Of a stretch of DNA of 55,181 nt, positions 41,513-49,078 are shown piece after piece (position 1 is the stretch's first letter; each line of letters opens with the position of its first letter). Source of the stretch: Flavobacterium sp. UGB4466 (GTDB lineage Bacteria > Bacteroidota > Bacteroidia > Flavobacteriales > Flavobacteriaceae); assembly GCF_903469665.1 (NCBI RefSeq), contig NZ_CAGKLC010000026.1:1-55181 (forward strand). Reading direction: 5' to 3'. A program made the translations under genes and the position numbers. The notes beneath the pieces were generated by a model. The model was not told the DNA's origin, ran no database searches, and was given only the letters and a program-made list of their open reading frames with translations.

Positions 41513-42724
41513 ATGAAAACGAAACTACTTTTTATAGCCCTCCTGGCAATAGGCTTGAGTTCTGTACCCGTACAAAGCCAAACTACCGTTTATGCAAAAA
41601 ATTCAGATATAAGCGATAACCTAGATTTAAGAGCTGTTGCTTCTATCTTCGGAGAATCGGCTAATCTACAGGATTTTGAAAGACGTTTAAATGACTCGAA
41701 ATATCAAATTTCAAATCTTGATTTAAACGATGACAACCAGGTGGATTATTTACGTGTAATCGAATCTGTAGAAAACAGAACTCACGTAGTAATTATTCAG
41801 GCGGTTTTAGATCGTGATGTTTTTCAGGACATCGCTACAATCGATGTAGAAAGAGACAATTACAACAGGGTGAATGTACAAATTGTTGGGAACAGCTACT
41901 TGTATGGTGCCAACTATATTTACGAGCCTGTTTACAATGTAGCTCCAGTAATTTACACTTCGTTTTGGGTAACCAATTACAGACCGTATTACTCTAGCTG
42001 GAGTTGGAATTACTATCCTAGATATTACTATGCCTGGAGACCTTACCCAATTTACAGATACAGAAACAACATCAATCTTTGTATTAATGTGAACAATAGC
42101 TACAACTATGTAAATACAAGAAGAAGTTACAGAGCTCCGGTTATCTATGAAACAAGACGCACGTACGGTTACGAAACCAGACGTCCTGATTATAGTTTTG
42201 CGCAAAGAAATTCGAATGTTACTAACAGATATGATTTAGATCAAAGACGTGTTACTACCAGAGATTATGGAAGAAATCAAAATACATACACGACAAACAG
42301 ATCCAATTCGGATAGAGTATCTACTACAGACAACAGAACCTCAACCAGAAATTATGGAGAGAACCGAACAACATCTGACAGAAATTACACTACAAACAGA
42401 ACCTCTTCTAACAACAGAGATAATTCAGGCATAAGCACAAATCCTGTAAGAGTTGAAAATACAGGCAGAAGAGATTATGGTCAAAACAATTCGAATGTTT
42501 CCAGAGGAAATTCGCAAAACTATGGAACTACAGAAAGGGTTTCGACTCCTTCAAGAAATGAGTCTTCCAGAAGTTATTCAGAAAACAGAGGAAATTCAGA
42601 GAGACAGAGTTCGCAAAACACACAACGTTCCGAATCTCCAAGAGCAAGTCAGGAATCCAGAAGCAGTGAGCCACAAAGAGAGAGTGGTTCCAGCGGAAGA
42701 AGTTACGGTGGTAGACGAATTTAA
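41513..42724 (+). CDS. Exported protein with low-complexity Arg/Ser/Asn-rich tail
   Basis: The 403-residue protein has a signal peptide (about 1-22, ending VQSQ). The folded N-terminal part (about 25-135) contains ISNLDLNDDNQVDYLRVIE, resembling a calcium-loop motif. A Tyr/Trp/Pro-rich segment follows (about 150-185), then a long repetitive tail rich in R, S, N, T and Y to the end. The tail is highly basic and probably disordered. The function is unknown; surface or envelope association is likely. Confidence 0.82.
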   Translation: MKTKLLFIALLAIGLSSVPVQSQTTVYAKNSDISDNLDLRAVASIFGESANLQDFERRLNDSKYQISNLDLNDDNQVDYLRVIESVENRTHVVIIQAVLDRDVFQDIATIDVERDNYNRVNVQIVGNSYLYGANYIYEPVYNVAPVIYTSFWVTNYRPYYSSWSWNYYPRYYYAWRPYPIYRYRNNINLCINVNNSYNYVNTRRSYRAPVIYETRRTYGYETRRPDYSFAQRNSNVTNRYDLDQRRVTTRDYGRNQNTYTTNRSNSDRVSTTDNRTSTRNYGENRTTSDRNYTTNRTSSNNRDNSGISTNPVRVENTGRRDYGQNNSNVSRGNSQNYGTTERVSTPSRNESSRSYSENRGNSERQSSQNTQRSESPRASQESRSSEPQRESGSSGRSYGGRRI

Positions 42725-42752
42725 TCCCCAGTTTCCAATCTTATATAAAATG

Positions 42753-42780
42753 AAAAGCACAATTTAACGATTGTGCTTTT
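42753..42780 (+). terminator. Terminator before kup
   Basis: AAAAGCACAAT pairs with ATTGTGCTTTT around a 6-nt loop and is followed by T residues. Confidence 0.9.
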
Positions 42781-42825
42781 TTTTATCTTTTTAGTTATAA
42801 TTGAGGTTAGTTTATTATAAAACGC

Positions 42826-42833
42826 TAAATTTG
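42826..42833 (+). promoter_or_regulatory. -7 box TAAATTTG for kup
   Basis: A perfect TAnnTTTG match 24 bp before the chosen ATG at 42858. It supports that start over the in-frame TTG at 42801. Confidence 0.5.
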
Positions 42834-42857
42834 CAACCGTCTTTTATAAAAATATAC

Positions 42858-44831
42858 ATGAGCGCATCGCATAAAAACTTACATAGTAAGTTGTCTATAG
42901 GGGGTTTACTGATAACATTAGGAATTATTTATGGAGATATTGGTACTTCTCCATTGTATGTAATGAAAGCCATTCTTGGCGATTACGCCATTAATTCTGA
43001 TATCGTTCTTGGTGGAATTTCATGCGTTTTCTGGACTTTGACGCTTCAGACTACAATAAAATATGTACTGATCACGTTAAGTGCCGACAATCATGGTGAA
43101 GGCGGGATTTTTGCCTTATATGCACTGGTTAAAAAGACTAAAATTCAATGGCTCATTGTCCCCGCAATTATTGGAGGAAGTGCCTTATTAGCTGATGGAA
43201 TTATAACCCCTCCAATTTCTATTTCTTCGGCTGTAGAGGGAATCCGGGCATTTTATCCGACTATGCAAACGGAGACTATTGTTTATATTGTTATCGCAAT
43301 TTTATTCATTCTTTTCACCATACAACAATTTGGAACCAAACTAGTTGGAAAGTTCTTTGCTCCAATGATGCTGATCTGGTTTGCAATGTTGGGAACTCTG
43401 GGAACAATTCAAATTCTAAAATTTCCTGAAGTAATTAAAGCGGTAAATCCGTATTATGCTTATCATTTACTATCCATTCATCCTGACGGTTTCTTTGTAC
43501 TTGGTTTCGTGTTTTTATGTACAACGGGTGCCGAAGCTTTGTACTCTGATATGGGACATTGCGGAAGAAAAAATATCAGAATTAGCTGGGTATTTGTAAA
43601 AACCACTTTGGTTTTAAACTATTTCGGACAGGCTGCTTACTTAATCCATCATGAAGGAAGTACACTGCAACAACTGGGTGGAGAAAATGGAAATCCCTTT
43701 TATTTGATTATGCCACACTGGTTCCTTCCATTCGGAATTGTGGTAGCTACTTTGGCAGCGGTAATTGCTTCTCAGGCACTTATAAGCGGATCATTTACTT
43801 TGATCAACGAGGCTATGCGACTGAACTTCTGGCCAAAAGTTAAAATTAAATACCCTACCGAAGTAAAAGGACAGTTATATATTCCATCGATCAACTGGTT
43901 ATTGTTTTTTGGTTGTGTTGGAATTGTTTTACACTTTGAGAAATCAGGAAATATGGAGCATGCCTATGGTCTTGCCATTATTCTGTGTATGATCATGACA
44001 ACCATTTTACTGAATTACTATCTCATCATGAAACGTGTAAAATTGTACCTGATGGTGCCGTTAATCACTATCTATTTACTGATTGAGTTTAGTTTCCTGA
44101 TTGCTAACATTACTAAATTTGCCGAAGGCGGTTACGTAACTTTAATTATTGCGATTGCCTTAATCTCTATCATGACAATATGGTACCTGGCTAAGAAAAT
44201 CAACAAAAGCTACACCAAAATCATCAAAATTGATGACTATAAAAAGGTATTGATGGAACTAAGCGAAGACTTATCGATACCAAAATACGCTACTCATCTG
44301 GTTTATATGACTAACGCTAATCGTGTTGATGAATTAGAGGAAAAAGTAATCTACTCTATTCTACAAAAGCGTCCAAAAAGAGCTGATATTTACTGGTTTG
44401 TACACGTAAACATTTTGACGGAACCTTACAAAACACAATACAAAGTTACCGAAATCGCTAAGGACGACATTTACAGAATCGATTTTAATTTAGGATTCAG
44501 AGAGCCTACAAAAATCAATTTAATGTTTAGAGAAGTAATTCGCGATATGGTAAAACGTGGCGAAGTAGACATCACCAGCCGTTACGAGTCTTTGAACAAA
44601 AACAATATTATTGGAGACTTTAAATTTGTTTTATCAGAGAAATTCTTATCTAACGACAACGATCTAAGATGGCATGAAAACATTATCATGAGTTCTTATT
44701 TCTTCATTAAAAAACTGAGTTTATCTGAAGAAAGAGCTTTTGGTTTAGACAGTAGCTCCGTAAAAATTGAGAAATTCCCGATGGTGCTTCACGCTCCTGA
44801 AAATATTGGACTGACACGTATTACGAAATAA
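42858..44831 (+). CDS. kup: KUP-family potassium uptake protein
   Basis: From the ATG at 42858 the protein has 657 residues; the TTG at 42801 would put the promoter box inside the gene. GIIYGDIGTSPLYV near residue 24 is the hallmark motif, with NHGEGGIFALYAL and GSALLADGIITPPISI also typical. About 12 membrane helices are followed by a cytoplasmic C-terminal domain of about 200 residues. It imports K+ with protons. The isolated transcription unit is framed by terminators. Confidence 0.94.
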   Translation: MSASHKNLHSKLSIGGLLITLGIIYGDIGTSPLYVMKAILGDYAINSDIVLGGISCVFWTLTLQTTIKYVLITLSADNHGEGGIFALYALVKKTKIQWLIVPAIIGGSALLADGIITPPISISSAVEGIRAFYPTMQTETIVYIVIAILFILFTIQQFGTKLVGKFFAPMMLIWFAMLGTLGTIQILKFPEVIKAVNPYYAYHLLSIHPDGFFVLGFVFLCTTGAEALYSDMGHCGRKNIRISWVFVKTTLVLNYFGQAAYLIHHEGSTLQQLGGENGNPFYLIMPHWFLPFGIVVATLAAVIASQALISGSFTLINEAMRLNFWPKVKIKYPTEVKGQLYIPSINWLLFFGCVGIVLHFEKSGNMEHAYGLAIILCMIMTTILLNYYLIMKRVKLYLMVPLITIYLLIEFSFLIANITKFAEGGYVTLIIAIALISIMTIWYLAKKINKSYTKIIKIDDYKKVLMELSEDLSIPKYATHLVYMTNANRVDELEEKVIYSILQKRPKRADIYWFVHVNILTEPYKTQYKVTEIAKDDIYRIDFNLGFREPTKINLMFREVIRDMVKRGEVDITSRYESLNKNNIIGDFKFVLSEKFLSNDNDLRWHENIIMSSYFFIKKLSLSEERAFGLDSSSVKIEKFPMVLHAPENIGLTRITK

Positions 44832-44853
44832 ATCATTCCAAAACATCATTAAG

Positions 44854-44884
44854 AAACACTCTTTTAAACTTTATTAGAGTGTTT
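44854..44884 (+). terminator. Terminator after kup
   Basis: AAACACTCT pairs with AGAGTGTTT around an AT-rich loop and is followed by T residues. Confidence 0.8.
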
Positions 44885-44949
44885 TTTCTTTTAAAAAGAA
44901 GTTAAATCAACAATCAAAATTAAAAATTTAACTTTCAATCAATTAATAG

Positions 44950-44957
44950 TACCTTTG
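44950..44957 (+). promoter_or_regulatory. -7 box TACCTTTG for the RsmB/NOP gene
   Basis: A perfect TAnnTTTG match 17 bp before the ATG at 44975, implying a very short leader. Confidence 0.5.
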
Positions 44958-44974
44958 CAACTCAAATAATTAAA

Positions 44975-46195
44975 ATGAGATTACACAGAAATTTAGTTTA
45001 TACTACCATCGATTCTTTAAATGCTATTTTCAATGAAGGAGAATATGCAGACAAAGTGGTAGCCAGAGCCTTAAAAAAAGACAAACGTTGGGGAAGTTCC
45101 GACAGGAAGTTTGTTGCTGAAACGATATACGAAATTGTTCGCTGGAAGCGACTATATGCAGAAATTGCAGAAGTAAAAGAACCATACGACAGAGATAACT
45201 TATGGAGAATGTTTGCGGTTTGGGCAGTTTTGAGAGGATATCCTATTCCGGATTGGAGACAATTGGAAGGAACTCCTGAGAGAAAAATAAAAGGCCGTTT
45301 CGATGAGCTTTCTAAAGTTAGAGCTCTAAAAGAATCTATTCCGGACTGGATGGATGAATTAGGAGTAAAAGAATTAGGAGAGAAAGTTTGGGCAAAAGAA
45401 ATTGCTGCTCAAAATCAGCCGGCTAAAGTTATCTTAAGAACCAATACGCTTAAAGGTACCAAGGAAAACTTGAGAAACACGTTGATGGATTTAAATATTG
45501 AAACGGAATATTTAAAAGATCAGCCTGAAGCTTTAGTTTTAAAAGAAAGAGCCAACGTATTCTTAACAGACGCTTTTAAACAAGGACTTTTTGAAGTTCA
45601 GGATGCCAACTCACAATTAGTAGCCGGTTTTCTGGATGTAAAACCCGGAATGCGCGTGGTAGATACCTGTGCAGGAGCGGGAGGAAAAACATTGCACATT
45701 GCTTCTTTAATGGAAAACAAAGGGCAGTTAATTGCAATGGATTTGTACGAAAGCAAACTGAAACAATTGAAATTAAGAGCCAAAAGAAATGGTGCTTTTA
45801 ATATCGAATACCGTATTATTGATACTACAAAAGTGATCAAAAAATTACATGAAAAAGCAGACCGTGTTTTAATCGATGCGCCTTGTAGTGGTTTGGGAGT
45901 TTTAAAACGAAATCCTGACTCTAAATGGAAACTGCAGCCTGAATTTATTGATAACATTCGAAAAGTACAGGCAGAAGTTCTGGAAAGCTATTCGAAAATT
46001 GTGAAACCGGGTGGAAAATTGGTCTATGCCACTTGCTCCGTTTTACCATCGGAAAATCAGGAACAGGTAGAAAAATTCTTAAAGACAGAAATCGGAAAGC
46101 AATTTACTTTTATTAAAGACCGCAAAATACTAGCGTCAGAATCTGGATTTGATGGATTCTATATGGCTTTATTGGAACGAAAAGTAACTAATTAA
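44975..46195 (+). CDS. RsmB/NOP-family RNA m5C methyltransferase
   Basis: The 406-residue protein has an N-terminal helical NusB-like region (about 1-130) and a Rossmann methyltransferase domain. DTCAGAGGKTLHIA binds SAM. DAPCSGLGVLKRNPDSKWKL and YATCSVLPSENQEQV hold the two conserved cysteines (PCSGLG and TCS) of the m5C mechanism. The substrate is probably 16S rRNA, but site specificity cannot be assigned. It is a single-gene unit with a terminator. Confidence 0.92.
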   Translation: MRLHRNLVYTTIDSLNAIFNEGEYADKVVARALKKDKRWGSSDRKFVAETIYEIVRWKRLYAEIAEVKEPYDRDNLWRMFAVWAVLRGYPIPDWRQLEGTPERKIKGRFDELSKVRALKESIPDWMDELGVKELGEKVWAKEIAAQNQPAKVILRTNTLKGTKENLRNTLMDLNIETEYLKDQPEALVLKERANVFLTDAFKQGLFEVQDANSQLVAGFLDVKPGMRVVDTCAGAGGKTLHIASLMENKGQLIAMDLYESKLKQLKLRAKRNGAFNIEYRIIDTTKVIKKLHEKADRVLIDAPCSGLGVLKRNPDSKWKLQPEFIDNIRKVQAEVLESYSKIVKPGGKLVYATCSVLPSENQEQVEKFLKTEIGKQFTFIKDRKILASESGFDGFYMALLERKVTN

Positions 46196-46223
46196 TTTTT
46201 TTCACATTCCAAAAAATAAAATC

Positions 46224-46254
46224 CCAAATTCCAAAAGCTACTGTTGGAATTTGG
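46224..46254. terminator. Bidirectional terminator (CCAAATTCCAA hairpin)
   Basis: CCAAATTCCAA and TTGGAATTTGG pair, with A- and T-runs outside. A related hairpin ends the receptor gene at 51575-51617. Confidence 0.85.
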
Positions 46255-46269
46255 ATTTTTTTCTATTGT

Positions 46270-46470
46270 TTAAGACTGGTCAATTGGACACATATCTGGT
46301 GAAATCAAACAAAATGATGGAATATTGCCACATGTTGGCGGTTGTGTTAACTGCTTAGCACATCGCAATTGATAGCCATTTAAATAATAAATAAAATCAC
46401 CGCCTTTAATTTGCTTTAATTCGCTTTTACTTAATTGCTCAACATTTGTTAGATTTAAGATAAATTTCAT
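46270..46470 (-). CDS. Double-glycine-leader peptide (bacteriocin/secreted-peptide precursor-like)
   Basis: The 66-residue precursor starts MKFILNLTNVEQLSKSELKQIKGG: an amphipathic leader with the L-S-K-x-E-L-K-x-I-x-G-G pattern that C39-peptidase ABC exporters cleave. The predicted mature part (residues 25-66) has four cysteines (RCAK, TCGN, FCLI, MCPI), suggesting disulphides or modification. No transporter or modification enzyme lies nearby. A TAAATATA element at 46500-46507 (minus strand TATATTTA) with TTTG 21 nt further upstream looks like its promoter. Confidence 0.78.
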   Translation of the reverse strand: MKFILNLTNVEQLSKSELKQIKGGDFIYYLNGYQLRCAKQLTQPPTCGNIPSFCLISPDMCPIDQS

Positions 46471-46540
46471 AATTATTAGGTTTTAAAGTTAATACCTTAT
46501 AAATATAGCCAATTTTTCTTACTTTCAGCAAAGTATTTTT

Positions 46541-47581
46541 TTACACCAAACTAGGCTTACGCAACAGTTTTCCGTTCTCATTTTCTTTGAATTTCGGAAC
46601 AAAAACAATTTCCTTTGGCTTTTCGTATTTACCTAATACATCAAAAAAATCAGAAGCAAACTCTTGTTTTTCTCCTTCAATCACCAAAATTAGTTTTTCT
46701 CCTAAAGTAGTATCCGGAACTCCGGTTACAAAAAACCTGCTGTTTATCTTCCCTATCAGTTTACTTTCGATTTGCTCCGGAATTAACTTTACTCCTCCAC
46801 TATTCACTACATTGTCAATTCTTCCTAAAAATACAAACTGATTTTCATTAACCAGCTCCACCAGGTCATTTGTAACGATAGGCTCATTAGAAACAGAAGC
46901 CAGATGAATTACCAAACAGTCACGATCATCCTTGTCGATTTTCACATTTGGAAGAATCGAGAATTCCTTTTCTCCCACTCTTTTGGCAGCGATGTGTGTA
47001 ATGGTTTCCGTCATCCCATAGGTCTCATAAATCTCGGTCTTTAGCGGAAGTAATTGTTCTTCAAGCGCACTATCGATCTTAGCACCACCGATAATGAGTT
47101 TCTTCACATTTTTCAATTCTTCAACAGAATTTTGAACCTGTAAAGGAACCATGGCAACAAAATCATACTTAGTTTTGTTTAAAGCCAAAGGGGCCGTGCT
47201 TGGCGAAACGACATCAATATCCAACCCCAAAATCAGGCTTCGAACCAACATCATTTTTCCGGCTATAAATTGCACAGGCAAACAAAGCAGTGCTTTATCT
47301 CCGGGCTTCAATCCGAAAAAATCACCTGTTGCCAAAGCGGACTGAATCATCGCCTGTTTTTCGAGTCGTACTAATTTTGGAAGTCCGGTCGTGCCAGAAG
47401 TTGTCATTTCAATAAACTCTTTCTTATCGAACCAATCCAGCAAAAACTCACCAATAGCTTTTTCATATACATCTCCTTCTTTGATGTAACTGTAACCTAT
47501 GCGGCATAAATCTTTCCCATTTAAATGATAACCATTTAACTTAAAGTAATTATGGACATTTTTATGTGTTAATTTTGACAT
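46541..47581 (-). CDS. menE: o-Succinylbenzoate-CoA ligase-like AMP-forming enzyme
   Basis: The 346-residue, compact member of the AMP-binding family has the P-loop-like motif TTSGTTGLPK near residue 60, YETYGMTETITH (about 187-198), LGRIDNVVNSGGVKL and the late catalytic lysine in NGKLLRKPSL. The short N-terminus is typical of Bacteroidota MenE, which activates o-succinylbenzoate for menaquinone synthesis. It starts 11 bp after the CPBP-protease gene, with which it is probably co-transcribed. Other men genes are not in the window. Confidence 0.88.
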   Translation of the reverse strand: MSKLTHKNVHNYFKLNGYHLNGKDLCRIGYSYIKEGDVYEKAIGEFLLDWFDKKEFIEMTTSGTTGLPKLVRLEKQAMIQSALATGDFFGLKPGDKALLCLPVQFIAGKMMLVRSLILGLDIDVVSPSTAPLALNKTKYDFVAMVPLQVQNSVEELKNVKKLIIGGAKIDSALEEQLLPLKTEIYETYGMTETITHIAAKRVGEKEFSILPNVKIDKDDRDCLVIHLASVSNEPIVTNDLVELVNENQFVFLGRIDNVVNSGGVKLIPEQIESKLIGKINSRFFVTGVPDTTLGEKLILVIEGEKQEFASDFFDVLGKYEKPKEIVFVPKFKENENGKLLRKPSLV

Positions 47582-47592
47582 GACTGTGTGTT

Positions 47593-48525
47593 TTAATTTA
47601 AAGATTTTACAACATTTATTTCCCCCGTTAATTTTTCTTTCCAGTTACTCCAATTGTACTTCTTACTAAAAATAAAAAGCAGAACAGGATAAACTACAAC
47701 TACCGGTAATAGCACATCTACACCGGCCGAAGGCTCTGATATATCAATAAAAAGTGAATGCGTTTGAAAAACCGACCAATCGGACGTTACCAACAAAGCT
47801 CCTACTAAATTATTAGCAGCATGAAAACCCAATGCCAGTTCCATTCCCTCATCCATTAAGGTAATCACTCCGAGAAACAAACCGGTTCCGATATAGTACA
47901 CCATCACGATATACCCCATCTTTACCACTTCAGGATTAAAGACGTGCATCGAACCAAATATAACCGAAGTCATCAGTAAAGGAAACCACCTGTTTCGTGC
48001 TAAATTAGCAAATCCCTGCATAAGATACCCTCTAAAGACATATTCTTCGGTAGAGGTTTGTATCGGTATTAACACCGTTCCGATTACCACTAAAATTAAA
48101 AAAGGTATCCATTTAAAATTCCACACGAAACTCTCGGGAGAACTAAAATACAATACCACAAAACTCAAAACAGAGAACAAAGACCATAATAAAAAAGAAA
48201 AACCAACTCGTCTCCAATCTACTTCTGCCCTTGAAGTAGTGACGGATAAAAGAGTCTGACGGTGCATATATTTCACCACATAATAAATCCCCACAAAAGC
48301 AAAAGCAAAGGAAATCATCACCAGAAACAAGGTCAAATTGGGTTCAAACATTTTCATAACCGTCGCATCATTAGAAGGAAACCCCTTGCCGGAAATCCAA
48401 CTCTTATAAAACACTGCAAGAGAAAAAGGAATCTGACCAATAAAAGATGCTATAATAATTACAACGGACCCTAAAAGATACAACCAGAACTTATTATGAG
48501 GTTTAATTCCTTGTTCTAAAAACAT
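47593..48525 (-). CDS. CPBP-family intramembrane metalloprotease
   Basis: The 310-residue protein has about eight membrane helices and the Abi/CPBP motifs: EEYVFRGYLMQGF (paired Glu plus Arg), then FGSMHVFNP (His) and GFHAANNLVGALL (His plus Asn). These residues form the metalloprotease site of the Rce1/CPBP family. The substrate is unknown. It is the first gene of a two-gene unit with menE, 11 bp apart. Confidence 0.92.
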   Translation of the reverse strand: MFLEQGIKPHNKFWLYLLGSVVIIIASFIGQIPFSLAVFYKSWISGKGFPSNDATVMKMFEPNLTLFLVMISFAFAFVGIYYVVKYMHRQTLLSVTTSRAEVDWRRVGFSFLLWSLFSVLSFVVLYFSSPESFVWNFKWIPFLILVVIGTVLIPIQTSTEEYVFRGYLMQGFANLARNRWFPLLMTSVIFGSMHVFNPEVVKMGYIVMVYYIGTGLFLGVITLMDEGMELALGFHAANNLVGALLVTSDWSVFQTHSLFIDISEPSAGVDVLLPVVVVYPVLLFIFSKKYNWSNWKEKLTGEINVVKSLN

Positions 48526-48572
48526 ATTGATAATAATTTAAAAAATGAGAATTCGATTTAATAACTAAATCT

Positions 48573-48580
48573 TATTTTTG
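48573..48580 (+). promoter_or_regulatory. -7 box TATTTTTG for the arsC-like gene
   Basis: A TAnnTTTG match 58 bp before the ATG at 48639, in the region divergent from the CPBP-protease gene. Confidence 0.4.
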
Positions 48581-48638
48581 GCACTGCTAAAATACCTATT
48601 TCGGTTTAATTATCTTACAACATTCTAAATATAACAAA

Positions 48639-48989
48639 ATGATACAAATTTATCACAACCCACGTTGCGGAAAATCAAGAAATTGCCTGGCTTTTATTGA
48701 AAACACAAAACAGGAATATCAAATTATCCCTTATCTGACCGAAACGCCGAACTTTAATGATTTAAAAAAACTTCTTGAAAAACTAAACCTTAAACCGCTG
48801 CAATTGATTAGAATTAAGGAAAAAATCTGGATTGAAAATTACAAAGGAAAAGAACTGACCGATGATCAGATTATTGAAGCTATGGCCGAAAATCCTATTT
48901 TGATCGAACGTCCGATTGTTATAAAAGATGACAAAGCAATCATTGGCAGAGATCCGGATTTAGTGGCTTCTTTTTTAGATCAATTATAA
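48639..48989 (+). CDS. arsC: ArsC-family (glutaredoxin-type) reductase
   Basis: The 116-residue thioredoxin-fold protein has NPRCGKSRN at the N-terminus (catalytic Cys) and the late NPILIERPIVI and GRDPDLV, as in ArsC/Spx-like proteins. It matches the length and motifs of glutaredoxin-dependent arsenate reductase. There is no arsenic operon around it, so a general thiol role is possible. Confidence 0.9.
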   Translation: MIQIYHNPRCGKSRNCLAFIENTKQEYQIIPYLTETPNFNDLKKLLEKLNLKPLQLIRIKEKIWIENYKGKELTDDQIIEAMAENPILIERPIVIKDDKAIIGRDPDLVASFLDQL

Positions 48990-49037
48990 AGAACCGTATT
49001 AACAAATTTTTGTGATTTTTCTCTTTAAACCAAAAGT

Positions 49038-49045
49038 TACATTTG
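49038..49045 (+). promoter_or_regulatory. -7 box TACATTTG for the outer-membrane receptor
   Basis: A perfect TAnnTTTG match 33 bp before the ATG at 49079. It falls inside the longer frame beginning at 49043, which supports the later start. Confidence 0.5.
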
Positions 49046-49078
49046 CCGTCTAAAGAACAAAAGAAACCAAAAATCACA

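Noticed and set aside
41807..42205. Minus-strand frame of 132 codons inside the low-complexity exported protein gene
   Set aside because: It is a shadow of the repetitive plus-strand gene and has no domain features.
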